A stretch of 64,000 bases of DNA from Lojkania enalia (lineage: Eukaryota; Ascomycota; Dothideomycetes; Pleosporales). The notes beneath the pieces are model-generated. The model was not told where the DNA came from, searched no databases, and worked only from the letters and a program-made list of their open reading frames with translations. Below are positions 35,674 through 45,300 of the stretch, one piece after another (positions within the stretch are counted from its first letter, which is position 1; the number at the start of each line of letters is the position of its first letter). The position numbers were made by a program, and so were the translations under genes. The stretch covers positions 65,107-129,106 of the forward strand of contig ML986669.1 of NCBI GenBank assembly GCA_010094045.1, given 5' to 3'.

Positions 35674-36588
35674 TCATCTGTGTTTCCAGACGCTGACCCG
35701 ATCTGTTACCTCTCCATCTTTGATGCCAACTGGGTTCGTTCGTACGGGTTTCCAGTGAGCCACTCGCACCAAGGCCTTTTCGCTCTCCGGCCTATCCGTC
35801 TTTACGACTTTGCCTGTCTCATCATAGGATATGTCCTCGCCTGGCCGCTTCAACAATTCCTCATACACAAGCGATGGCGAGGCAAAAGGAGGGCCGCCGG
35901 ACGCTGGAGGTTTAAAGGTAGGAAACTCGAGGCAGATAAGAAGGCCGTCCGGTGCAAGAAGCTGGGTCATCCGCAGGGCCCAGGCAGAGCGGAGGGAAGG
36001 TGGAAGCGCACATTGAAACTAGACCAATCAACAGCGCTCAACGTAACGCAAATCTCAGCTCCAACTCACAGTGATGTCGTAGATCAAATCAAACCCCTCT
36101 CCAATCCCACCAGCGGCTTCTGCCCAATCGTCTTTGAAGAAATCGCCCAGGATGGCCTTGGTACTGCCCTTCCCAATCTTCTCGTCCTTGATACAGTTCT
36201 CGCCCTCCTTGCCCTCGCCAGGATTCTGGAGATACTCGGCCGCCGCCTTGACCGCGTTCTCGCTGACCTCAAGCCCGTAGGCGTCGTATCCATGAGCCGC
36301 CAAGAGCACCAGGTCGTATCCCTTCCCGCACCCAGGTACAAAAGCACGCTTTCTGCTGCCATCGGATTTCAGAGGGCCGCCAAGCAGATCTGTGCGCTCA
36401 TTGAGAGTATCAACGAAAGCTGGATTGGCATACCCTCGATCCCAAGGAATGAAATCACCGGCTCTCCAGAGTTCGTCCCAGCGGGTGGGATGCGCGGATT
36501 CGTGATGGTTCGCGAAGTGCGAGCGCAGCCGGTCATGTGGGTGCGGGGCTCCGGTTGATGTGCTCGAGGCTGGCGCGCTCATTGTCAA
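35674..36588 (-). CDS. TPMT-family thiol S-methyltransferase
   Basis: Exons 36588-36070 and 36018-35674 (GTGAGT..TCTAG, phase 0) give 287 residues. The fold is a SAM-dependent methyltransferase of the thiopurine/thiol S-methyltransferase family. RWDELWRAGDFIPWDRGYAN is the family's N-terminal block, FVPGCGKGYDLVLLAAHGYD is the SAM-binding loop, and the spliced junction restores IYDITFQCALPPSLRSAW, which equals the family motif YDYTFxCAxPPxxRxxW. Known: fungal and plant members methylate thiols, hydrogen sulfide or halides; thiopurines themselves are not the natural substrate. There is no biosynthetic cluster around it, so a detoxification or sulfur-homeostasis role is the likelier guess. ATGs at 36588 and 36582 are both possible. 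Confidence 0.92.
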
Positions 36589-37533
36589 TTGTCAGTGGTC
36601 GATTGCCAATGCCAATTGATGCTATGGAAGATGCTAGGGATTGCTGCGGCGGTTGTACACGAGAGTTGGTGCTGAGGCGTGTTTTATGGGAGGGATCCGA
36701 CATGCTGTGCGCCTTCGGTATGCTGCCAAGCACAGCCCTCGCGGCTCCACTCCGAGGGATCACTAATTGACATCTCAGATGATGGGTTGCGCCCGGATGG
36801 CTACGCCGCATGCAAAGCACGATGTCGGAAAAATGTACGAGCAGATCTCATATACATATCGGATCTGAAACACTTGGCAAGGCCACGATTCCAGCTGCAG
36901 ATCTACCATACTGTGCGCTGCCACTCGGGTCTGCGGACGGGGCCCTACCTCCCGCCGAAATCTGAACATGTCGAGTCAATCTCCGGAGCCATCACGACGC
37001 CAGCACCCAACACCACGTACCAACTCGCAGAAGTCTACCAGTGCCGCACCGCGGCCGCTGCGCAGCGCACACCCACATTGCACGCTTTTCCGGCGATTAT
37101 CACCGGGAATAAGCGTCTACCCCGCTGTGGCCCACTCCCGCTGCTGGGATTGCTGCTCCGCGGCGGTGAACGACGGCAATTCGGCACAACACCGCGTTGG
37201 ACTGCTTGCCGGCCGTGGCGCGTCAATAATGGCCGACTTATCGAGTCTTCACGTCTCGGCGACTTTTCTGGACCATGGCCCCGACCGATGTTTTCTACTC
37301 CCGACCGCCCGTGGCCTTGAACTATTGCTTGCTCAACTCCCAGAGGCGGTTTGAACTGCAAGTTCGCGACCCTCGAGCCCGGACAGGACACAACCGTCGG
37401 CCGAGGTCCATTTGAGTTAGGATGCAAGCAACCGATCAATGACGGAAAATCGAAGACACCCAGTGGCGTTATCCGGACTCCAGGTTGCCATTTAGGAATT
37501 GACGAATGCTGAAGCCTTTCAATTGCGTCCAGC
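36589..37533. other. divergent promoter region
   Basis: The 945 bp between the methyltransferase (minus) and the first MFS gene (plus) hold both promoters. Frames here, including a 213-codon plus-strand one at 36679-37320, have erratic composition and no domains. Confidence 0.5.
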
Positions 37534-39270
37534 ATGACAACCTCCCGGGAAAGGCCGCCAGTGCCGGGGTCAAACACCCATCCTGTCCACGGATCGCGCA
37601 CATCAATCCAGAAAGCCGAGGTAGCAAAAGACATGGAAGAAACATCCGGAAAAGACGATGATATATCGATAGTTCACTTCCGCGCCTCAACTTCAACCGA
37701 GCGTGATTCTGAAGCCCACCCCGACTCCACGCCGGAACCCCCAGTATCTCTATCACAAACCACATCCGTAACCATGGAAGCCGTCGTAGTAGAGAGAAGT
37801 AGACGGAGAGGCCTATTCGCCCGTCTGTCCCTCGTTCCAGAAGTCGAGAACCCCTACCACTACGCTCGGAAAACGAAGTGGTTCATCACCGTCATTGTCG
37901 CTTTTTGCGGCATGGCGGCGCCCATGGGCTCTGCCATCGTCATGCCCGTATTGCAGGAGATTGCAGATAAATATGGCGCCTCGCATACCATTGCAAATAT
38001 GAGCGTTGGCGTATATATGCTTGCCATGTCGATATTTCCACTCTGGTGGTCCTCGTTTTCTGAGTCAACGGGGAGAAGGACAATCTATATTGTGTCGTTC
38101 GCATTGTTCACGTTGTTCGCCGTGCTGTCAGCCGTTGCAACAAATATTTCCATGCTAATCGTCATGCGGACGCTCTCTGGAGGCGCTGCTGCATCTGTAC
38201 AAGCTGTTGGTGGAGGAACGGTAGCGGATGTGTGGGAGGTCAAAGAGCGCGGACGAGCTATGGGGCTCTTCTACCTCGGGCCCCTATGCGGTCCACTATT
38301 TGCCCCTATCATTGGCGGAGCACTCGGTGCCGGCTTCGGATGGCGAAGCACACAGTGGTTCCTCGTAATCTACGGGGGCATAACGGTCGTTCTAGTCGCG
38401 TTCGCCCTTCCTGAAACCCTACGACCCAGGAAACACACCACTACAACCCCTCCACCACAACCGCCTACAGAAGAAAAAGACTCCCCGCCACCAGACCTTA
38501 CCCGAGTCTCAACCCGCCAATCCGTAGCCCTAAAGACGAAATCCTACCTCTCGACCATCCGCCGCATATTCTTTGACCCGCTCACCGTCCTTGCCTGGCT
38601 CCGCTTCCCGGCTGTTGCCCTGACAGTCTATTATGCCTCCATCACGTTCGGCGCTCTCTACTTCCTCAACATCGGCATCCAAGCCACCTTCTCCGCCCCA
38701 CCTTACAACTTCTCCACGCTCATCGTCGGTCTCTTGTACATCCCAAACTCGCTCGGCTACCTGCTAGCCTCCATTTTCGGCGGCCGCTGGATCGACAAAA
38801 TCATGGCGCGTGAAGCCAAAAAGGCAGGCCGCTACGACGACAAGGGCAAGCTCATCTACCTGCCCGAAGACCGCATGCGGGAGAATGCGTGGGCGGCCGC
38901 GATCCTGTTCCCCGGCGCGCTTATTTGGTACGCGTGGACGGCGGAGAAGGGTGTGTTCTGGGTGGTACCCATGATTGCGAATTTCTTCTTCGGCCTCGGG
39001 TCGATGCTCATCTTCAGCATGGCGACGACCATGCTGACCGAGTTTATGCCCCAGCGCGCGTCGGCGGGCATCGCGATTAATAATTTCGTGAGGAATATCT
39101 TCTCGTTTGTGGGCGCGGTGGCGGCGGAGCCGCTTATTGCGGCAATTGGGAACGGGTGGTTGTTTACGATTTTGGGGATTTGGAGCCTGGGGAGTGGGGT
39201 TGTAGTTTTGATGACTATGAAGAGGAGGGGCCGGCAGTGGAGGGCGAAGATGGGGGAGGAGCTGGGGTAG
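37534..39270 (+). CDS. MFS transporter, DHA1 drug:H+ antiporter type (1)
   Basis: An intronless frame of up to 578 residues. After a 110-residue hydrophilic N-terminus come 12 predicted membrane helices. They are split 6+6 by a Pro-rich charged loop (about 295-340, RKHTTTTPPPQPPTEEKDS). The first half carries the motif-A-like SESTGRRTIYIVSFALFTLF and the antiporter motif C region MGLFYLGPLCGPLFAPIIGG. Together with the R-x-L-x-G-G-A block (RTLSGGAAASVQAVGGGTVA) this places it with the 12-spanner drug:H+ antiporters, close to the Qdr/Dtr1 group. The substrate is unknown. An alternative start at 37633 (MEETSGKDDD) has a good sequence context and would remove 33 residues. It is convergent with the second MFS gene, with 788 bp between stops. 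Confidence 0.88.
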   Translation: MTTSRERPPVPGSNTHPVHGSRTSIQKAEVAKDMEETSGKDDDISIVHFRASTSTERDSEAHPDSTPEPPVSLSQTTSVTMEAVVVERSRRRGLFARLSLVPEVENPYHYARKTKWFITVIVAFCGMAAPMGSAIVMPVLQEIADKYGASHTIANMSVGVYMLAMSIFPLWWSSFSESTGRRTIYIVSFALFTLFAVLSAVATNISMLIVMRTLSGGAAASVQAVGGGTVADVWEVKERGRAMGLFYLGPLCGPLFAPIIGGALGAGFGWRSTQWFLVIYGGITVVLVAFALPETLRPRKHTTTTPPPQPPTEEKDSPPPDLTRVSTRQSVALKTKSYLSTIRRIFFDPLTVLAWLRFPAVALTVYYASITFGALYFLNIGIQATFSAPPYNFSTLIVGLLYIPNSLGYLLASIFGGRWIDKIMAREAKKAGRYDDKGKLIYLPEDRMRENAWAAAILFPGALIWYAWTAEKGVFWVVPMIANFFFGLGSMLIFSMATTMLTEFMPQRASAGIAINNFVRNIFSFVGAVAAEPLIAAIGNGWLFTILGIWSLGSGVVVLMTMKRRGRQWRAKMGEELG

Positions 39271-40058
39271 CGAGTGGTTGGATGGATGTTATTGTATTGT
39301 GGGGTTGGGGTTTGAGCGAGCATGGCGTTGGGGGGATAATTTAGACTTCACGATGAACAATGAGAGAGGAAGTAAGGACTTCCGCTAATAGCTAGCAATA
39401 TTTGGGAGTCGTGGTTGAACGTGCCTCGAGTGGCCAACAATAGCTCACCCAGAACACGGCAAAGCTACTCCAACGAACCATGGCACCCCTATTTAACTAC
39501 GAAATGGCTTATGTCCACAAATTGCTCCTCCTACGAAAGCAAAGCCTAGCTGTCAGTCAAGTTCCGTAAGCCGAGGTATCTCTTCCGATGGGACTATTAC
39601 CAAAGCCCAGTGCTTGAGTGGAGGCGCAGCCTTCAAGGCGGAAGAGCTCCGGATGATTGGTGTTCCATAGCTCATCTCCAGAGTCGGGACGAAGGGAATG
39701 AAAGCACCTGAAGATGACTAAATGCACGCGAAGCTCAAAGGAGAAAGGCTAGCTTGGGGCGTGGGACTATTCGTGGCGGACGATTTGAGTGTGATGTTGA
39801 CTACAGTAATAGGGTGATAGATGCATAGCATTTTGCGGACGTCAATTGAGACACATGTAGGTCTTTTTATATGATCTTTGCCGTGTATTGAGAAAAAGTG
39901 ATTATCCATTTGAAGCCCTTGAGCCCGGTGAACAACAATCTACGGACCCCGTCTAGAAGTTATATAAAGGGGAGTTCCGTAATTCTGGGTTTCAGTTCAT
40001 ATTTATTTGCCACTCAAGGTGTCTTTTCAATCAAAAATGATTGTCCCTCTCCATTAAA
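39271..40058. other. intergenic between convergent transporters
   Basis: This holds the 3' flanks of the two MFS genes. No gene or repeat was recognised. Confidence 0.5.
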
Positions 40059-42072
40059 TCATGTCACGAAAGTCGGATACCGACTCCTCTTCCGAATCAC
40101 CGGTCCCCACTTGAAAAACACAAACGGAATCGGCAGCATGGCCGCAGACAAGAAGCCCAGAAGGCTTGTTGCCCAGCCAGTGCCCATGGCCGAATACACT
40201 GTTTATAATCAGTTTTAATTACTCTGACCTGATAGTTCATAAGAACCGAAATCCCAATTACCCCAAAAAGGAATGGAATACTTACTCTGAACCGTGAACA
40301 ATGGAAACACAGCACCAAGCACATATCGAAAGATCCCATTCGCCGCTATCGCACTCGCCCCATTCATCGGCCCGTACACATCAACGCAGTACAGGGCCGC
40401 CGACGTCTGCATCATAAATAATTAGCACTCAGCTCCCAGCAACATCCCCACACCAACACAAACACAGAGCGTATGAGTAGGAGCACGTACAAATAAACAC
40501 AAATTCCCCCATGCAAATGGCACCCCCGCAAGCACCGGCACCACCCAATGCACCCCCCTATCCGCCGTCCACCCAAACCAAAACAGCCCCACCGTAACCC
40601 CCACGCCGCCCACCATCATATTATACAGCCTGTGTTCTGGCGCCGCGTGGTGGCAACCCGCAGCGACAGCTTTGCGGAAATGCTTTTGATAGATGCCGCG
40701 GTCGATCAGGATGCCTGTTACGGCGGCGAGCACGACGCCGAGGCCGATGGATAGGAATGCGAGGCCGGTTTGCGAGACGGAGAAGAGGTAGGGAGCGGAC
40801 TGGAAGATGAGGGGGAAGGCAGCGAAGAGGAGGAAGAGGATGGCAAAGGCGAAGGATGTGTAAAGTGAGAGGAGGAATACAACGGGCTGGGAAAATCAGT
40901 ATTGTCTAACGGACGGGGAGATGGTAGGAGGGCGAGGGTGAGGATGAGCATACCTCAGTGAAGAGCATGTGGACCGGGCGAACCAGGTTCTGGATTAGTG
41001 TTGTTTTTAAGGAAGCATTGTGAGCGACATTAGGGGGTTGGATGCCCAGTTTTTGTGCTCGTCGGGCGAGGATGACGGGTTTGTAGGTTTCTTGGGTGGG
41101 GAGAGAGATTAGGTAGATGGCGAGGGTGATGAATAGCATGCACCATTGCGTCCATTGCCATCCCTTGTACTGGGCCGCATATCCTCCGACGATGGGTCTG
41201 TTCCATGTTAGTCGTACGCGTAGTGACCATGCCAGCACGAACTTACCCAAGAGCTGGGCCTAGAAATGGAGCCATAAGAAACATACTCGTAACCACGGCC
41301 CTCTGTTGTGGAGGAAAGAGATCCGCGTTTGTACCTGCTCCTACAGCGAGCGCGGGGCTGCCAGTTAAGCCTGCGAAGAACCTGCATACGATTAACGACC
41401 CGAAGGATTGTGAGAAGCCAGCGCCGAGCGTGAATAGCATGAATATTGGACCGAAGATAATGTATACAATCTTTCGACCATGGGATTCGCTGAGAGGTGC
41501 CGTGAGGACGGGTCCAGCGGCAAGTCCAACGACATAGACTGTGAGACCTATGAGAGCAGCTTCTCGTGAGATGTGGAAGTCGTGCATTAAGTCGGCAAGG
41601 GCAGGCGTATAGACCGAGGTGCCAAAAGTGCTGTATGGGTTGTCAGTCAGAATATGCATTCTTTCAGCTATATAGCTAAAAGAAAAGCCGTAAAAATAGG
41701 ACGCGCTATGCTACGATTGATATGGCAGTCCATCGACAAAATGCGTGTGGGATTGAGTCAACGAACTTACACAGCAAAACCATACAATCCAGGAGTCGTC
41801 GCATGATAAACCCTCAACCACATAGGCCAATTATGCGGATTATCGGGATCATCAGGCCCATTCCAGTCATTCACGCTGATATCTCGCTCTCTTCCACTCT
41901 CTGCCTTCTCAATATCCGATGCCTGTCTAGGAATGTCATCGGTAGAGTTCTCTTGTGAACAAGGCATCGGTTCGTTTTCTCCCTTCTCCACATCTCTCTC
42001 TTTTGATCCATCTCCATCTTCCAGAACGCTGATAGAAGAGGAATGCTCCTCACAAAGATCTGAAGTGTTCAT
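40059..42072 (-). CDS. MFS transporter, DHA1 type (2)
   Basis: Six exons (42072-41771, 41630-41247, 41197-40954, 40886-40491, 40406-40286, 40198-40059) give 528 residues, and every junction keeps frame with good splice sites. The N-terminus is acidic and followed by DDPDNPHNWPMWLRV, the sequence typical of Tpo/Flr1-type fungal drug:H+ antiporters. First-half motifs are FGTSVYTPALADLMHDFHIS, LSESHGRKIVYIIFGPIFML and MFLMAPFLGPALGPIVGG (motif C, rebuilt across an intron). The second half runs from PVVFLLSLYTSFAFAILFL to YGPMNGASAIAANGIFRYVL and ends RYPTFVT. Known: relatives export azoles, polyamines and other toxic compounds. The exon-rich structure contrasts with the intronless neighbour, so the pair is not a recent tandem duplicate. 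The substrate is unknown. Confidence 0.9.
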
Positions 42073-43059
42073 ACTCGAGGAGATCAGTTCGATCTTGATT
42101 AGAAGGCGGATTGTTCGTCTTCTAGAGTGATTCACAGAAAATAGAAATAGTAACAAAGTAGACGTAGATATCAAGACCCCATACCGTTCACAGATGCGTC
42201 CATCAAGTGTAGCAGCAAGAATATATATTCCTTTTCCCCTTAGACCTCTTAGCTCGCTCCCTTGCCCAAAAACAGTCAAGCACCATCTTTCTGTGTCCCT
42301 CCCCCATATGCTGCAATAGGATCACTATTCAAAATTCTGAGTGCCAAGGTCTTCTGCCGAGATGCCTTGACATACAGAGTCAGCTAAAGCGTAGCCTCGG
42401 CCTAACATCGTGATAAGTAATCATGATCAAAGGGCGCGATTGACAACGAAATGTGTTCAAGAAGCGAAGGATAGTGTACATATCGCTTAGCGTTCTACGC
42501 GTCTACGTATTCCTGGCGATATTGCTTAGGAGCAGCATAAGCCTATCGTGTATTAGGAAGAGTCAGTGGATCCTTGGGTAGGCGAGTGGGGCGAGGTCAT
42601 CAGGGGCGAAACGGGAGTACTGAACCCTTTGATGTTGAGAAAATATGACGGAATGTGATTTGAATCTATTGAGATTTGTCGGTGTGAAGCAACTGGCATG
42701 TGATATTATTCATGTTCCAATATGATCACATGATCTAGCAGTTCACCCTACGACATTACAATGCCAATTCGAACATTGGAACCCCCTTATCGCTCCAGAC
42801 TGAATGAATAGAATGTCCTGCAAAATAAAAATAGAACTTTGTATAATCAGCCATCACAGTGGGATTGTGTACTCACGTCAATATTCCACAATACTATACC
42901 TGAATATCGTTCCATAACCCCCACCAACTTCGTCGGATAAATACCACCCTCCTGACGAGCCCGCCTAGCCACCCACCCCTCCTTTCTCTTAATCATCCGC
43001 TCCACAACTTCAAACGAGGAACTACTCACCGTCCTCCAAGCCCTCTGCACCTCAGTTAA
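42073..43059. other. intergenic, start of gene-poor block
   Basis: This is the upstream region of the second MFS gene, AT-rich. No gene is supported; a 67-codon minus-strand frame at 42847-43050 has no features. Confidence 0.45.
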
Positions 43060-44237
43060 GCTCCCCGATCTTCCATCGCCCTTCTAGCCCCCTACTCCGA
43101 CTCTACAAAAAGGCTTCTAGTCGAGAAATGGGCCACTATCCCCGCCTTCAGCAACTACAGCATATCCCAGATCCAGACTGAATTCGGACAAGCGGCGAGC
43201 CTTACACATCAAGATTTCGAAGAAAATGTAGTATTCATGCGTACGCGTGTATACAAATGGGAGAGCTACATCTTGGAAAGCGTCATGCACCCGACTCTCA
43301 ATTCAAACGGTAAGTATCGGAAGCTCTTAAGAGATATGCTCATAGCGCAGCCCATGTATGTAGGCCCGGACATTTCTGTCCTCCCGAATCGTGGTAACCG
43401 GGATTTTACTACTATTCTCCTTATGAAGGAGGCCATCCGTGCGTGCATACATGATCTAGAAGCTATAGAACTTGTACTGCAAATGATCGGGGATGTAGTG
43501 GCCTCCATCTACGCGAGGGTGACTCCGGAAAATCAAGATTATGCGAGCCGGCTCCGATCGTTCAGCATCGAGCATGCAGTCACGAGCCCCTTCACAGTGT
43601 CATCTCTCCCCTGCGGTCGCAAAGCTTTTACAACGTTTGATACATATGAGACGTTCGAGTACTTGCTGTTGTATAGGCGACATAACTATGTACCACGATG
43701 GCGTAGGTTAGCGAGACATGTTTAATCGGTATGTGACGTGGCGCATGCTATGCTAGGTCCTTAAGTGCGCCTTTATGCGCTTTATAGATTATGTGGAGTA
43801 TCCCGAAGATGAAAAAAACTTATGGTGGGCGATTGACCTGAAGCTAGTATGGTGTCATACACTCTTAGAGCAGGCCAACTGGGTTCTTCAATCCGTTTGG
43901 TTACTACCTGCCTGACGAAATAGAGTCCGCTCAAAACTTTCTGGTCTTTGAGGATGTGGAGCTTGATGCTTTCTGGTTAGTGATTAAGGTCCAGGATTTT
44001 GCGACACAAATAAGTGTTAATCGGTGTGCAATTTATTCTATTTGCTATGAGAGCTTCACCATAGAGGATGGAGATGATGCCCCGATATAATTGAATAGGT
44101 ATAAATACATCTTCCATGAGTTCTGTCCCTTTATACATGTCAACGGGATAGAGCGGTACTCAAATCGTTGCCCAAATTGTAGGGAGGAGATCTGTAGGCG
44201 AAGGGATCAACGAAGGAACCTCAAAGCCGATGCCTAA
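43060..44237 (+). pseudogene. decayed RING-finger gene
   Basis: Three protein-like pieces lie in order in three different frames. The first (43060-43725) reads STKRLLVEKWATIPAFSNYS through HNYVPRWRRLARHV. The second (43790-43915) reads YVEYPEDEKNLWWAIDLKLV. The third (43917-44237) is a RING-H2-like end: SICYESFTIEDGDDAPI, a TAA at 44088, then RYKYIFHEFCPFIHVNGIE and CPNCREEIC. Known: RING domains bind two zinc ions through Cys/His pairs and act as E3 ubiquitin ligases. Seen: the expected first Cys (before SIC) and the C-x-H pair are Tyr, Tyr and Tyr. Each is one C-to-T or G-to-A change from the consensus, and the TAA could be CAA mutated. Inference: RIP-like decay of a RING protein gene. Whether introns also separate the pieces is unclear. 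Confidence 0.65.
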
Positions 44238-44850
44238 GCATAGAAGGCGGATAGGGCCTTTCATCTAAGAGCAAACTCCTGGTTGGGCTGTTAAGAAGTT
44301 CTTACAAATACATATGATACCCATGAAGTGAATGATACGTAGTCAAATATGAGTATAATATCAGCGGTTTCATTCCTACCATGTCGAAAGGAAATTTATT
44401 ACTAGCGAGAGTCACTATCAGAAAGTAATACAAATGAAATTTCCATCTAGAAGCCAAAATTTTTTTTAAAACAAACCCTTCTAGGCTAGAGATAGAGTAT
44501 GTCAAGGAGAAAAGTCCAAAAAAAAAAAAAAAACTACACGCAAACCAACCCAATCCACTTAGGCGAATACGTTCGAAGTCTAAGCCCCTCGACCCTCCAG
44601 ATACCTAAAGGAATTTATTCGAGATTAAGAGCCCATTCCCATGGGATTTTGCTTCAGATATCCTTCACTTGTATGGAGAATACTGGCGCACTCCGAGCTG
44701 AAGGAGAAGTCCACTTTTCTATATACTGGATCGACTAGTAACTTTGGTGGATTCTCGCACAGTAATGTTTGCTGATAGGAATCCCTGATCAACGAGAAAC
44801 TATAGGGTTTGGGTTTTGTCTATCTTCCCCCCGCCGGGATGCTGTTCATA

Positions 44851-44996
44851 ATTGTAAAGTATCGGGATAAATGAGTTGGAGAACTGCGTTGATGCGTATG
44901 TATGGAGGATCAAGGCTATTTATACTGTCTGTCGGAGTATCACATGATATTAGGGCTAGATCTTAACAGAGATCGTGCCATAGAAATAACCTTACA
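44851..44996 (-). repeat. solo-LTR-like element, copy B
   Basis: This is the second copy of the element at 13831-13982. It shows the TGTAAG start (minus strand, at 44996), ATATCATGTG at 44941-44950, and the AGTATAAATAG TATA box at 44916-44926, with the same 25-bp offset. The differences are mostly transitions. It lies in the gene-poor block and borders a gene relic. Confidence 0.5.
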
Positions 44997-45300
44997 ATAG
45001 TAATCCAGCATTTGCTTATCTTTATCAAATTCCGCTCCATCATGAATAGAGGATTTTCTCGGTAGGTCTATAACAGTGCCATAATTTTCAACTGATGATC
45101 CCCCAAATATTGGGAGAGAGTCGTCCTCGTTCCAAATCCGTTTCAAGGAGAGCCTCTAGATGTATTAATCTATTGCTATTTCTGCTAAAAGCGCCACATC
45201 TCCTGGAGTGGCGCCTTCGATATTTAGAAGTTTATCTACGGCTGTTTTGGTATTCCCGTCCGCCGTTAGGTCGCGAAGGGCATTGAATCTTTCAACTCGT
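44997..45300 (-). pseudogene. unassigned gene relic
   Basis: The minus strand reads RVERFNALRDLTADGNTKTA and VDKLLNIEGATPGDVALLAE up to stops near 45160. A neighbouring frame continues NRLIHLEALLETDLERGRLS, and the original frame then opens again as DSLPIFGGSSVENYGTVIDL up to the LTR. Protein-like pieces in alternating frames suggest a broken gene. The first piece resembles ankyrin-type helices only vaguely. No family call is made. Confidence 0.3.

Noticed and set aside
34601..42072. Possible secondary-metabolite cluster (methyltransferase plus two MFS transporters)
   Set aside because: There is no polyketide synthase, peptide synthetase, terpene synthase or pathway regulator nearby, and the methyltransferase belongs to the TPMT housekeeping/detoxification family.
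43309..43346. GTAAGT..CATAG that could be a 36-nt intron in the RING pseudogene
   Set aside because: It is shorter than any other intron in the window and the frame is open without it.
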